Below, one piece after another: positions 1 to 11,813 of a stretch of 41,165 nucleotides of DNA. The number at the start of each line of letters is the position of its first letter. Positions within the stretch are counted from its first letter, which is position 1. Under the pieces are notes generated by a model, which did no database searches, was not told the DNA's origin, and saw nothing but the letters and a program-made list of their open reading frames with translations. The stretch spans positions 1-41,165 of the forward strand of contig JAJYJO010000011.1 of assembly GCA_021789435.1 (NCBI GenBank), read 5' to 3'. Source of the stretch: Chloroflexota bacterium. Its GTDB lineage: Bacteria > Chloroflexota > Limnocylindria > Limnocylindrales > CSP1-4. A program made the translations under genes and the position numbers.

Positions 1-1616
1 GCTCGGAGAGCGGCCACCTGCCGGCCCGCGATCTGACTGAGGGTCCGCGCCAGGTCACTGACCTCGGCGCGGGTCAGTGCCAGCCAGGCTATCGCAGCGC
101 CCGCGGCGAACAGCATCGCCGCGGGCTGGGAGAGCGTCCGCACAGCGAGTGTCATCTCCACGAGTGCGACGGCGGCAAACGCCACGCGCCAGTCTCGCGC
201 GGGGATCGTCAATCGCCCCAACACGACGACAGCACTAGCTTCCGCGACAGCGGACCAGACCCACGAGATGCTCGTCGCCCAAGCCACTCCATCGAGTCCC
301 ATGTGTGGCAGCAGCACCAGCACGCCGACGTACTTGATGGCCAGGTTCGCCAGGCCGATGCCGAGCCAGATCCGATAGTAGCCAAGCGGCAGAAGAGCCG
401 CGCCGACCGACCAGGTGATGGCTTTGAAGACATTGCCGGCCATCTGGATGGCCAGTGGATCGACAGCCCCACGAAATCTCGATGAGTAGAGGAGGAGCAC
501 GATCGGCTCCCCAAAAGCCACCGACAACAGCAAGAATGGCACTGAGACGGCCAACATCAGACGCATCCCATGGCCCAGCTCAAAGGCTGCGTCGCGCGGT
601 CGGCCAGACGTCAGCAGCTCGGTCAGGCGCGGGAAGAGATAGAAGGACGTGGAGGACAGAAGCAGCTCAAGGTAGGTGTCAGAGATCGCGGATACCGGCT
701 GGTAGACGCCGCTTTGCTCTAGGCCCAGGACGCGAGCGATGTCGGTCCGGATGAGCAGGCTGACGAGTGTACTGGCTATGCCTAAGATGACGCCGGCCAG
801 CCCGAGCTGGATCACGGGACGAAGCGTCACCCAGTCAAAGGGAAGATGTCGCCGCCATGCGCGTGCCCGTATCACCCACGGTTCGCGCCGATAGTAGATT
901 CCGAACTGGACCACGGCTATCAGGGAGGTGGCCACCACGGCTCCGGTGAGCCCAAAGGCAACCACGAGACCGACCGTGAGGAGCAGCGAGGCGAGAGTGG
1001 TAGCGATATTCGCGCGGGCGAGCGACCCGATCAGGACGAATCCCTGAAGGATCTGTGAATACCCTGCAGTCAGAAGGCCGAGCGGAATTGCCGCAGCCGA
1101 GATCGCCACGAGTGGCGCGTAGCGCTCATCGCCCATCACGATGGCGGAAATGACGGGCGAGAGCGCCAGCGTCACCAGGCCCATGATGACGCCGACGATC
1201 GGCGGGACGATCAGGGAGTACCTGATCAGCCAGTCAACCCGATCCGGCGACCCAGCGGACCGGGCCGCAGCGATGGCGCGGGTGGCCCCCTGGCCGCTGA
1301 ATGCCGATCCCGCGGTGGTGATGAACGTGTTGTAGACGCCAAGGTTGGCGAGCGCACCGACGCCCGCAGGCCCAAGCAAGACGGCCACCAACTTGGAGCG
1401 GAACAGGGCCACGACTACGCCGGTCACCGAGGAAGCCAGCGTCAGAACAGAGGCGGTGATCAGTTCCGCCCCACTACTCCTTGGTACGGTCGCGGGCACG
1501 ACGGGCCCGGGCTGGGACCTACGCTCGATCGTGCCCTCGGTGAAGTCGGCGATTGCACCGACCTCGGCTGGCGAGCTGGTCTGGGCCGATCGGTCACCGG
1601 CCCGATGAGAAGGCAC
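1..1616 (-). CDS. Wzx/O-antigen translocase-like polysaccharide flippase (3' end runs off the left edge)
   Basis: Manual minus-strand translation gives a multi-TM protein (...GAELITASVLTLASSVTGVVVALFRSKLVAVLLGPAGVGALANLGVYNTFITTAGSAFSGQGATRAIAAA...YSQILQGFVLIGSLARANIATT...RFRGAVDPLAIQMAGNVFKA...). No stop before the window edge. Start is probably GTG at 1616; not in the ORF track because it is incomplete. Confidence 0.85.
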   Translation of the reverse strand, partial: MPSHRAGDRSAQTSSPAEVGAIADFTEGTIERRSQPGPVVPATVPRSSGAELITASVLTLASSVTGVVVALFRSKLVAVLLGPAGVGALANLGVYNTFITTAGSAFSGQGATRAIAAARSAGSPDRVDWLIRYSLIVPPIVGVIMGLVTLALSPVISAIVMGDERYAPLVAISAAAIPLGLLTAGYSQILQGFVLIGSLARANIATTLASLLLTVGLVVAFGLTGAVVATSLIAVVQFGIYYRREPWVIRARAWRRHLPFDWVTLRPVIQLGLAGVILGIASTLVSLLIRTDIARVLGLEQSGVYQPVSAISDTYLELLLSSTSFYLFPRLTELLTSGRPRDAAFELGHGMRLMLAVSVPFLLLSVAFGEPIVLLLYSSRFRGAVDPLAIQMAGNVFKAITWSVGAALLPLGYYRIWLGIGLANLAIKYVGVLVLLPHMGLDGVAWATSISWVWSAVAEASAVVVLGRLTIPARDWRVAFAAVALVEMTLAVRTLSQPAAMLFAAGAAIAWLALTRAEVSDLARTLSQIAGRQVAALR

Positions 1617-1654
1617 CTCGCCACCGGCCACGGTCCTATTGCCTCCGGGTGGAC

Positions 1655-3630
<1,976 letters not shown>

Positions 3631-3950
3631 GCTCGAGCGGACTCCCGTGGCAGGCACTCGGGCGGTCGCTGCGGTGCCTTTGCGCGCAAGGGTAGCCGAT
3701 GGTCCGCGCCCGGCGCTGCGCAATCGGCTGGAACGTCTCGTCCGTCCGTCGAACTGGAGGCACGCACCTGCCGCTCGGCCCAGGCTCGCTCTGAGCGTGT
3801 TCCGCCGGTCCGGCGCCCGCTCGGCCGCGCTGAGTCTTCGACGTTTCGACGTGACCAAGTAGCAGATCTAGCTTGGACCGGCTGGCCGGAATGTTGCAGG
3901 GACTGCCAGCTGCCTTGGCGCCCGAGGCGCCGGATCAGCAAGCGAAGGCG

Positions 3951-5363
3951 TTAGCGGCCCTCACCGTTGATCACCGCGGGCACCGTCCGGGCCAGGATCT
4001 TGAGGTCCAGCCAGAAGGACCACGAGTCGATGTACTCGAGGTCGGTCTCCACCCAGCGGTCGAACTCGGGTTCGCGGCGGCCGCGGATCTGCCAGAGGCC
4101 GGTCATGCCCGGCTTCATCGACAGCCGGCGACGGTGCCAGACATCGTAGTTGGCGACCTCCCCGGGGAGCGGCGGGCGAGGACCCACCAGGCTCATCTGG
4201 CCGCGCAGGACGTTCCACAGCTGGGGCAGCTCGTCGAGCGAGGTCCGCCGTAGCCAGCGCCCCACCCTGGTGGTCCGCGGATCGTTGGTCATCTTGAAGG
4301 CGTGCCCGTTGACCTCGTTGTGGTGCAGCAACTCCTCGAGCTCTTCCTCGGCCCCGTCGCGCATGGTCCGGAACTTGACCACCCGGAAGAGGCGGCCGTG
4401 CAGGCCGACCCGCTCCTGCCGGAAGTGGACGGGGCCGGGCGAATCGAGCTTGACCAGGGCGGCGAGAACGACGAAGACCGGAGACAGCAGGACCAGCAGA
4501 GCGGCCGACCCGGCCACGTCCAGGAGGCGCTTGGCCATCAGGGCGACGGTGCGGTCCGGGCCGTTGACGAGGGAGTAGACGGGGACCCCGTCCACCTCCT
4601 CCAGGAGCCCCCGCGACACCGTCCGCTCCGAGACGGCGACGGGGATGCGCACGATCCGCCCTTCCTCCTCGCAGAGGCGGGCGATGGCGTCGATCTCCTC
4701 GGAGGCGGAGAGCGGGAGGCAGATGGCCACCTCGTCGATGATCCGCGAGTGGAGCACGTACTCCAGGGCCTCGAGCTGGCCCAGCACCGGCCGGCGCAGC
4801 GGTACTCCATCGTCCTCCGTGCCGGCCTGGAGATGGCCCACGACGACCAGGCCGAGCTCGTGGTGCGCCTCCACGAGCTCGGCGAACGCCCGGGCCCGGG
4901 GACTGGCGCCCACGACCAGCATGAAGCGGGTGTAGCGGCCGCGCGAGCGGAGGACCCGCAGGAAGAGCCGGAGGGCGATCCGGGTGGCCAGCGCCGCCAC
5001 GGCTAGGGTCGGGAACAGGACGATGAGCAGGAGCCGGCTGACGTCCGGCAGCTTCAGCCAGAACAGGACGGCCAGCGTGCCGAGGGCGAAGATCAGCGTC
5101 GCCTGCGCGATGTCCAGCGCCTGGCCGCGCAAGGTCCAGCGGGCACGCTGGCGGTAGAGCCCGTGGGCCCACAGCACCGCCACCCAGCCGACCGCGAAGG
5201 CGACAAGGGCGAGCTCGGGGTTGCGGACCGTCGCCGCGAGCTGATCGGCGAAGCTCTGGCGACCGAACCGGGCGACGGAGACGGCGACGGCCACTGTGGC
5301 AGCCAGGCCCGCGTCCGCGAGCATGAGGACCGCCCGGAAGATCACGGCGTGGCGGCGGATCAT
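3951..5363 (-). CDS. Polyprenyl-phosphate sugar phosphotransferase (WbaP/WcaJ-like polytopic phosphoglycosyl transferase)
   Basis: N-terminal TM helices, CoA-binding-like middle domain, C-terminal RLLDVAGSAALLVLLSPVF...HFRQERVGLHGRLFRVVKFRTM...RRTSLDELPQLWNVLRGQMSLVGPRPPLPGEV. Confidence 0.93.
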   Translation of the reverse strand: MIRRHAVIFRAVLMLADAGLAATVAVAVSVARFGRQSFADQLAATVRNPELALVAFAVGWVAVLWAHGLYRQRARWTLRGQALDIAQATLIFALGTLAVLFWLKLPDVSRLLLIVLFPTLAVAALATRIALRLFLRVLRSRGRYTRFMLVVGASPRARAFAELVEAHHELGLVVVGHLQAGTEDDGVPLRRPVLGQLEALEYVLHSRIIDEVAICLPLSASEEIDAIARLCEEEGRIVRIPVAVSERTVSRGLLEEVDGVPVYSLVNGPDRTVALMAKRLLDVAGSAALLVLLSPVFVVLAALVKLDSPGPVHFRQERVGLHGRLFRVVKFRTMRDGAEEELEELLHHNEVNGHAFKMTNDPRTTRVGRWLRRTSLDELPQLWNVLRGQMSLVGPRPPLPGEVANYDVWHRRRLSMKPGMTGLWQIRGRREPEFDRWVETDLEYIDSWSFWLDLKILARTVPAVINGEGR

Positions 5364-5554
5364 CTCCCCCTCGATCGAGTCTGCCGGGGACCCCTCCGGA
5401 CCGGAGCGACGCCCGACATTCTACCCCGCACCGCCAGCCCCGCAGTCGGCCCGGCGACACCGACTTGACCGGCACGCTGTCGTGTTCCGGTAGCGACCGG
5501 CTCTTCGGGTTGCCTTCTGGACGCCTGTGCTACAGTCCGGGCGCTTTGGCAACC

Positions 5555-6955
5555 ATGGCTCGCCGGTCGGCCGCCCGCCGACCGTCACCCTCGCTCGCCG
5601 CCTTCCTCTCCTTCCTCTGGCCGGGGCTCGGCCAGGCCTATGCCGGGCGCTGGAAGCTCGCGGCCTGGTTCGCCGCCCCGCTCCTGGTGCTGCTTCTCTA
5701 CTTCGCGTTCCTTGCCCTGCACGGCGTGGAGTATCTCGGCGCCCAGCTGATCGTCCCCTCGTTCGCCTTCGCGCTCCTGGTCGCCGTGGTCATCCTGGGC
5801 GCCTGGCGCCTGGCGGCGATCGGCCACGCCTACGCCATGGCCGCGCCGGCCGCCCGCGCGAGCCGCCGGCGGGGCCAGCTCGTCCTCGCGCTCCTGGCGC
5901 TCCTGGTCGTCGGTTCGCACGCCCTGGCCGGCTACTACACCTGGGCCTTCTACGACGCCGGGTCGCGCATCTTCCAGGGGCCGGGCGACAACGGGGGGAC
6001 TGCGGCCGCAACGCCCAACCCGAGCGACACCAGCGCGGCCGGCAACTTCCAGGGGGTGGTCCCCTACGCCACGCCGGCCAGCGCGAGCTCGCGGATCAAC
6101 ATCCTGCTCACCGGCATCGACGCCTACCGGACCCGCTCGGAAGCGCTCAACGACACCATCCTGGTGGTGAGCATCGATCCCGCCAACCACACCGCGGTGA
6201 TGATCAGCATCCCCCGCGATACGTCCGATTTCCCGCTCTACTTCGGCGGTACCTTCCAGGGCAAGATCAACTCGCTCATGACGTGGGCCTATCTCTACCC
6301 GAAGCAGTTCCCGGATCCGCCGGTCACGACGCTCGAGAAGGAGGTGGGCTACATCCTGGGGATCCCGATCCACTACTACGCGGCGCTCGACCTGGCCGGT
6401 TTCGCCCGGATGGTTGACCTGGTGGGCGGGGTGGACGTCGTCAACCCGAAGCCGATCCAGGATCCGCTCTACGACTGGCTGGACGGCAGCAAGCCGGGGT
6501 TCTACCTGACGGCGGGGCCGCACCATCTGGACGGCAGGCTGGCGCTGGCCTACGTCCGCTCCCGGCAGGGCGTGGGCGACAACGACTACACCCGTGCGGC
6601 GCGCCAGCAGCAGGTCCTGGTGGCGCTCAAGCAGAAGATGGTCCAGCCGTCGATGATCACCAGGTTGCCGGCCCTGCTCGATGCCGCGGCCACGACGATC
6701 AAGACGGACTTCCCGGCCGATCGCGTGGGCGACATGCTGAACGTGGCGAAGCAGATCGGCGACAGCGCGATCCAGAAGTACGTCCTGGGCCCGCCCTACA
6801 ACTACCACCCGGACTCTTCGACGACGGGTGGCGTCTGGACGAGCCGGCTCTACATGGACAAGGTGGCGGCCCTCTCCGTGCAGCTCTTCGGGACGGACAG
6901 CGCGTACTACAAGGCGAGCCAGGCTCCGGCGCCATCGCCTTCAACGGGGCCGTAG
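5555..6955 (+). CDS. LytR-CpsA-Psr (LCP) family protein with N-terminal multi-TM extension
   Basis: LCP signatures NILLTGIDAYRTRSEALNDTILVVSIDP, ISIPRDTSDFP, LVGGVDVVNPKPI, LDGRLALAYVRSRQGVGDNDYTRAARQQQVLVAL. Preferred start MARRSAARRPS at 5555. Confidence 0.92.
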   Translation: MARRSAARRPSPSLAAFLSFLWPGLGQAYAGRWKLAAWFAAPLLVLLLYFAFLALHGVEYLGAQLIVPSFAFALLVAVVILGAWRLAAIGHAYAMAAPAARASRRRGQLVLALLALLVVGSHALAGYYTWAFYDAGSRIFQGPGDNGGTAAATPNPSDTSAAGNFQGVVPYATPASASSRINILLTGIDAYRTRSEALNDTILVVSIDPANHTAVMISIPRDTSDFPLYFGGTFQGKINSLMTWAYLYPKQFPDPPVTTLEKEVGYILGIPIHYYAALDLAGFARMVDLVGGVDVVNPKPIQDPLYDWLDGSKPGFYLTAGPHHLDGRLALAYVRSRQGVGDNDYTRAARQQQVLVALKQKMVQPSMITRLPALLDAAATTIKTDFPADRVGDMLNVAKQIGDSAIQKYVLGPPYNYHPDSSTTGGVWTSRLYMDKVAALSVQLFGTDSAYYKASQAPAPSPSTGP

Positions 6956-6981
6956 CGGGGAGTCCTCCTTGGTCTGGCGAG

Positions 6982-7017
6982 CGACGTCGGCCGGCGGTTC
7001 GACGTCGGCCGGCGGCT
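6982..7017. repeat. 18-bp tandem duplication (cgacgtcggccggcggtt / cgacgtcggccggcggct) in the intergenic region
   Basis: Direct reading of 6982-6999 and 7000-7017, between the LCP gene and the MprF-like gene. Confidence 0.85.
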
Positions 7018-7176
7018 CGGTCGGGCGCTGAGCCTTTCCCGAACGGGCTTGTGCCGGCTGGCGCGACGGCGGCCGGCCCGTGAGTCTTTGAGGCCGCTTC
7101 AAGCACGCCCTCCTGAGAGGATGCTGGCAGGCGCCATCGATCGGGGGCAGAATGGCGCCGCCCACGAGCAGGACCT

Positions 7177-8263
7177 ATGGGCGACAGAGACAGCGAGCAA
7201 GATCACTGGTCGACGGGCGGGGGCAGGACGCCGAGGCTCCGCCACGAGCTGGGGCTGCGGCTAGGGGCGCCGGTCGAGCATCTGGTCGCGCCGCTGCCGG
7301 CCCTCCTGCTGGCGCTTGCCGCCCTGGCCTCGTTCGCCTACGCCCTGCTGGCCAGTCGCGGTGCGCTGGTGCGGATCCTGGCCTTCATCCCACTCGACGT
7401 GACCGATGCCGATCCGCTGGTCGGGGTGCTCTCGGGGATCGGGCTGGCCGCCGTGGCAGTCGGCCTGCATCGCCGCAAGCGGCTGGCCTGGTGGTTCGCG
7501 GTCGCCACCCTGGCGGTGGCGCTCTTCGAGCAGGCCGTTGCCCTCGAGTACCCGGTCGGGGTTGTCGTGATCGGCGGAATCCTGGGCGTCCTGCTGGCGG
7601 ACCGCCGGCGCTATCGAGTGGAGACGGGGCACCGATGGGCTCGGGTGGCCGGTGGCCTCCTGGTCTTCGCGGCCCTGGCGGCCCTGGCCGAGACCCTCCT
7701 CTTCATCGCCAGCACCGGGACCTGGCCCGGGCCCCTGAGTGCGCTCGCGGACGCCACGTCGAGCGCGGCCGCCTCGCTGGGGATGAGCGACGCGATGGGC
7801 GACCAGGTGCTCCACGTGGCGAGCCGCGGCGGCCTGCTCGCCCTCCTGCTCCTGCTCGCCCGCCTGCCGGTGGTCCTCGGGGCCCTGGGGGTGCTCGCCA
7901 CGGTGCCCGAGCCCGAGCCGGACCCCGTGGTCCGCTCGCGGGCGGCGGCGATCGCGGCCCGCTATGGCCACGGCGCCCTCCTGCCGTTCCAGCTCGGTCG
8001 TGACAAGCTGGTCTTCGAGCCGGCGGGGCTCGAGGGGGTGGTCGTCTACGGTCTCGCCGGCCGGATGGCCGTGATGCTCGGCGACCCGATCGGGCCGCCT
8101 GACGCTCTGCCCTTCCTTTGGGCCGCCTTCGTCGACCACTGCGCCCGGCTGGACCGGATCCCCGTCGTCTATCAGGCCAGCGGCCTTGGCCGGGCGGCCC
8201 TGCTCGGGGCCGGCTTCCAGATGATGCGCGTCGGGCACGAGGCGGTGCTCGACCTCGACGGCG
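7177..8263 (+). pseudogene. Truncated MprF-like membrane protein with partial phosphatidylglycerol lysyltransferase (DUF2156) domain
   Basis: Multi-TM N-terminus, then RYGHGALLPFQLGRDKLVFEPAGLEGVVVYGLAGRMAVMLGDPIGPP...YQASGLGRAALLGAGFQMMRVGHEAVLDLDG. Homology-like sequence then stops; the rest of the 7177..8772 ORF is low-complexity out-of-frame translation of the next gene. Confidence 0.7.
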
Positions 8264-9676
8264 TTGCTCGTCGGGAGCCTGGCGGCCGGGGTCGCGACGC
8301 TGGCCGCCGACTGGATCGCCGTCAGCGCGCTGGCGGGCCTGGCCGCGGCCGCGGCGCTGTACGGACCGGTCTTCCTGCGCGAGACTTCCGCCGCCCTGGG
8401 TGCCGACGCGACCCAGGGTTCGTTCGATCCGGGTGGCTGGGTTCTGACGCTCGTGTCACTGATCACGGGCGGCATCCTGGTCGGGTGGGCCGGCGCGACG
8501 CTGGGCGGCGCGATCCGGCCGTCGCTGGTGGCCGCCTGGGCGGTCGTCCGGCAGGGAGGTCGGGGGCCCCGGGGCCGGCTCGAGATCCGTCGTCCGATTG
8601 CGGTCGTCCTCGTCGTCTGCCTGCTGGCGGTAACGATGCCGGCGCTTGGCGCGATGCTGAACTTCGCCCCGGATTCGCTGATGCGGCACGGCGGGGCGCC
8701 CCTGCCCGCCCTGGTCCAGGGCAACAACGACACCCCGCCAGGTCTGAGCCTCCTGCCGACAGCGCCTGGTGACGCGCCCGGCCCAAGCCCGACGCCGTCG
8801 CTCTCACCGTCGCCATCGCCGAGCCCGGACGCCACGCCGGTCGCTCGGCCGTGGCTGGCCTGGCGTCCGACCGGTGCCGGGACCGTCCTCGTCGACAACC
8901 TGCCGGCCCCCTGGGTCGGCGGTGTTAGCACGACCGACGATGTCAGCGTCTACCTGCCGCCCGGCTACGACCGGAGCCCCGGCCGCCGCTACCCCGTGCT
9001 CTACGAGGCGCCGACGCCCTACTACTTCTGGGACGGGGCCACGGACGCGAAGACGGTGCTCGACGCTCTCATCGACAGTGGCGCGATCCCGGCCTCCATC
9101 GTGGTGTTCATCGACTCGGGCAGCTCGCCTTACCCGGACACGGAGTGCGTGGACTCGTTCGACGGCCGCGAGTGGCTCGACCGCTATGTCGCGGAAACGG
9201 TCGTCCCATGGGTTGACCGCCATTTCCGCACGATCGCCCAGCCCGCCGCGCGGGCCATCTTCGGCATGTCCCAGGGCGGCTATTGCGCGGCGATCCTGGC
9301 CCTCCATCACGCGGACGTCTTCGGCGCCGAGATTTCGTTCAGCGGTTACTACCAGGCCGGGATCGGCAGCGTCAACTCGCTTCTGCCCTTCGGCGGTGAC
9401 GCGGCGTTGCTCGCCGCCGATTCGCCCATGGTGGTGGCCGGTCGCCTGCCGGTAGCCCAGCGGGCTGGCCTCTACTTCGTCCTGGTCGCGGACCCGAGCC
9501 AGTCCTTCTACGGCCCGCAGGCGGCCACCTTCGCCCGGACGCTGGCGACGGACGGCTATCCGCAACTCACCCTGGCGGCGGCGGTGCCGCACGGCTGGAC
9601 GCAGGTTCGCCAGGAGTTCCCAGCGGCACTCGAGGCGGTGGCGACCCGCCAGGCGGCTGTCGGGGTCTTCGGCTAG
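8264..9676 (+). CDS. Membrane-anchored esterase / alpha-beta hydrolase (esterase D/Fes-like), N-terminus possibly truncated
   Basis: N-terminal TM segments, Ser/Pro linker (PGPSPTPSLSPSPSPSP), hydrolase domain VYLPPGYDRSPGRRYPVLYEAP...IFGMSQGGYCAAILALHHADVFGAEISFSGYY. TTG start at 8264. Confidence 0.8.
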   Translation: MLVGSLAAGVATLAADWIAVSALAGLAAAAALYGPVFLRETSAALGADATQGSFDPGGWVLTLVSLITGGILVGWAGATLGGAIRPSLVAAWAVVRQGGRGPRGRLEIRRPIAVVLVVCLLAVTMPALGAMLNFAPDSLMRHGGAPLPALVQGNNDTPPGLSLLPTAPGDAPGPSPTPSLSPSPSPSPDATPVARPWLAWRPTGAGTVLVDNLPAPWVGGVSTTDDVSVYLPPGYDRSPGRRYPVLYEAPTPYYFWDGATDAKTVLDALIDSGAIPASIVVFIDSGSSPYPDTECVDSFDGREWLDRYVAETVVPWVDRHFRTIAQPAARAIFGMSQGGYCAAILALHHADVFGAEISFSGYYQAGIGSVNSLLPFGGDAALLAADSPMVVAGRLPVAQRAGLYFVLVADPSQSFYGPQAATFARTLATDGYPQLTLAAAVPHGWTQVRQEFPAALEAVATRQAAVGVFG

Positions 9677-10816
9677 ATGCGACGGCCGGCCGGCGGACTG
9701 CGCTCCCCGATGATGGCCGTTGCGGCGGCCCTGGCCTTCGCGGTCGTGGCGGCTGTCAGCTGGCTGGCGGTCGGGATGGCCCAGCCGGTGGCATCGCCCA
9801 CGGCCGGCCGGCTGGCGGCGCTGCCCTCGCCGTCCGCCGCGCCGTCGACGACCGCGGCGAGCCCTGCACCCAGCCCGTCGATCGCGGTCACGCCGTCGCC
9901 AAGCCCGTCAGCGACTCCGCGCACCACCCCGCGCCCGATGCCGCACGCGGCCGGCGCCCCGACGGTCAATCCCGCCGCGCTGCTTGCCGCGCGCCCCTGG
10001 CTCGCCTGGCGTCCATCGGGCGCCGGCCGGGTGGCCTTCTACAACCTGCCCGCTCCCTGGATCGGCGGCCCGGCGACCGACGACGTGGCCGTCTACCTTC
10101 CGCCCGGCTACGACCGGAGCCCGGGCCGGCGCTATCCGGTCCTCTACGAGGCGCCCACGCCGTACTCATTCTGGGAGGGAGAGACCGGCGCCAGGTTTAC
10201 GCTCGACGCCCTGATCGACGAAGGCGCCATCCCGGCCTCCATCGTCGTCTTCGTCGACTCGGGCAGTGGTCCGTACTCCGACCTGCAGTGCGCGAACACC
10301 TACGACGGCCGGGAATGGCTCGATACGTTCATCGGCCAGACGGTGGTCGGCTGGGTCGACGCCCACTTCCGGACCATCGCCGCCGCGCCTGCCCGAGCCG
10401 TCTTCGGGATGTCCAACGGCGGGTACTGCGCGGCCATCTTGGGCCTCCATCATCCCACCGTCTTCGGAGCCGAGATCTCGTTCAGCGGCTACTACCAGGT
10501 CACGGCCGTGGCAGCAGCGGAGATCCCCTTCGGCTATGAGGCGGCACTGATGGCTGCCGCCTCGCCACTCGACGCGGCTGGCATGCTTTCCGCGTCCGAG
10601 CGGTCCGGGATCTTCTTCCTCCTGGTCGCCGATCCCTACCAGTCCTTCTACGCGTCGCAAGCGAGCGCCTTCGCAGCGGTGCTGGCGCGCGATGGCTATC
10701 CGCACAGCGTCCTGTGGACCGGAATCCCTCACGGCTGGAGCCAGGTGAACGCCGAGTTCGCCCGGACGCTCGAGCTGGTGGCCGCCCGAGAGGTCGCGAC
10801 GGGCGTCTTCCGGTAG
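9677..10816 (+). CDS. Secreted/membrane-anchored esterase, tandem paralog of the preceding protein
   Basis: Single N-terminal TM, Ser/Pro/Thr linker, VYLPPGYDRSPGRRYPVLYEAPTPYSFW...VFGMSNGGYCAAILGLHHPTVFGAEISFSGYY. Start abuts the previous stop (TAGATG). Confidence 0.88.
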   Translation: MRRPAGGLRSPMMAVAAALAFAVVAAVSWLAVGMAQPVASPTAGRLAALPSPSAAPSTTAASPAPSPSIAVTPSPSPSATPRTTPRPMPHAAGAPTVNPAALLAARPWLAWRPSGAGRVAFYNLPAPWIGGPATDDVAVYLPPGYDRSPGRRYPVLYEAPTPYSFWEGETGARFTLDALIDEGAIPASIVVFVDSGSGPYSDLQCANTYDGREWLDTFIGQTVVGWVDAHFRTIAAAPARAVFGMSNGGYCAAILGLHHPTVFGAEISFSGYYQVTAVAAAEIPFGYEAALMAAASPLDAAGMLSASERSGIFFLLVADPYQSFYASQASAFAAVLARDGYPHSVLWTGIPHGWSQVNAEFARTLELVAAREVATGVFR

Positions 10817-10819
10817 CCG

Positions 10820-11812
10820 TCAGACTCCGGGCGTGTCCGCGAATCCGCTCGGGTGGCCGGAGTGCCAGCGCCAGGCACTCTGGGCGATCTCGGCCAAACC
10901 GCGTTTGGCTGCCCACGAGAGAACGGCCGCGGCACGGCTCGTGTCCGCCCAGATCGCCGCGACATCGCCCGCGCGGCGGGGGGCGACCTCTGTTCGGATG
11001 CCTCGCCCACTTGCGGCTTCGACCGCCAGGACAACCTGCCGGACGGACGCAGGCCGACCCGAGCCGACGTTCAGGACGCATGATTCGCCGCCCCGGGCAA
11101 GGTGCTCCAGGGCCGCCAGGTGCGCCTCGGCAAGATCCAGGACGTGGACGTAATCGCGGACCGCCGTGCCGTCCGGGGTCGCGTAGTCCGCGCCGAAGAC
11201 CCGCAACGTAGACCCTGTGAGGGCGGCGCGCATCGCTGCCGGGACCAGATTCTGCGCGCCCGTCCAGTCCTCGCCGAGACTGCCGTCGGGCCAGGCGCCG
11301 GCGGCATTGAAGTAGCGCAGTGTGACATGGCGCAGGTGCCCGGCCCGGTCGAGCGACGCGAGCATCCGCTCGACCGCCAGCTTGCTCTCGCCGTAGGGGT
11401 TGGCCGGCTCGGGAACGGCGCTCTCGCTGATCGGGGGGCGGGCAGGCTCACCGTAGACGGCACAGGTCGAGGAGTTGACGAGCAGGCCGACGCGGGCAGC
11501 CCGGGCGGCCTCGACGAGGCTGAGGCTGCCACAGACGTTGTTGCGGAAGTAGCGTTCCGGCTTCCGCATCGATTCCTCGACGGACTTGAAGGCGGCGAAA
11601 TGGAGCACGGCCTCGATCCGCCGGTCGCGCAGGAGATCGCGGATCAGTCCCGTTTCAGCGAGATCCGCCACGACCAGGGGAACGCGGCCGACTGCCTCCC
11701 GATGGCCGGTCGAGAGGTTGTCGACCACCGTGACCTCGTGGCCGTGTTCCGCCAGGAGGCGCACGGTGTGCGACCCGACATAGCCCGCGCCGCCGGTGAC
11801 GAGGAGCCGCAT
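10820..11812 (-). CDS. galE: UDP-glucose 4-epimerase
   Basis: MRLLVTGGAGYVGSHTVRLLAEHGHEVTVVDNLSTGH, NPYGESKLAVERML, TLRYFNAAGA, RDYVHVLDLAEAH. Confidence 0.95.
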   Translation of the reverse strand: MRLLVTGGAGYVGSHTVRLLAEHGHEVTVVDNLSTGHREAVGRVPLVVADLAETGLIRDLLRDRRIEAVLHFAAFKSVEESMRKPERYFRNNVCGSLSLVEAARAARVGLLVNSSTCAVYGEPARPPISESAVPEPANPYGESKLAVERMLASLDRAGHLRHVTLRYFNAAGAWPDGSLGEDWTGAQNLVPAAMRAALTGSTLRVFGADYATPDGTAVRDYVHVLDLAEAHLAALEHLARGGESCVLNVGSGRPASVRQVVLAVEAASGRGIRTEVAPRRAGDVAAIWADTSRAAAVLSWAAKRGLAEIAQSAWRWHSGHPSGFADTPGV

Positions 11813-11813
11813 C

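Noticed and set aside
3917-3931. GGCGCC CGA GGCGCC hairpin as a terminator after the gmd region
   Set aside because: No following T-tract and GGCGCC is self-palindromic; insufficient to call a terminator.
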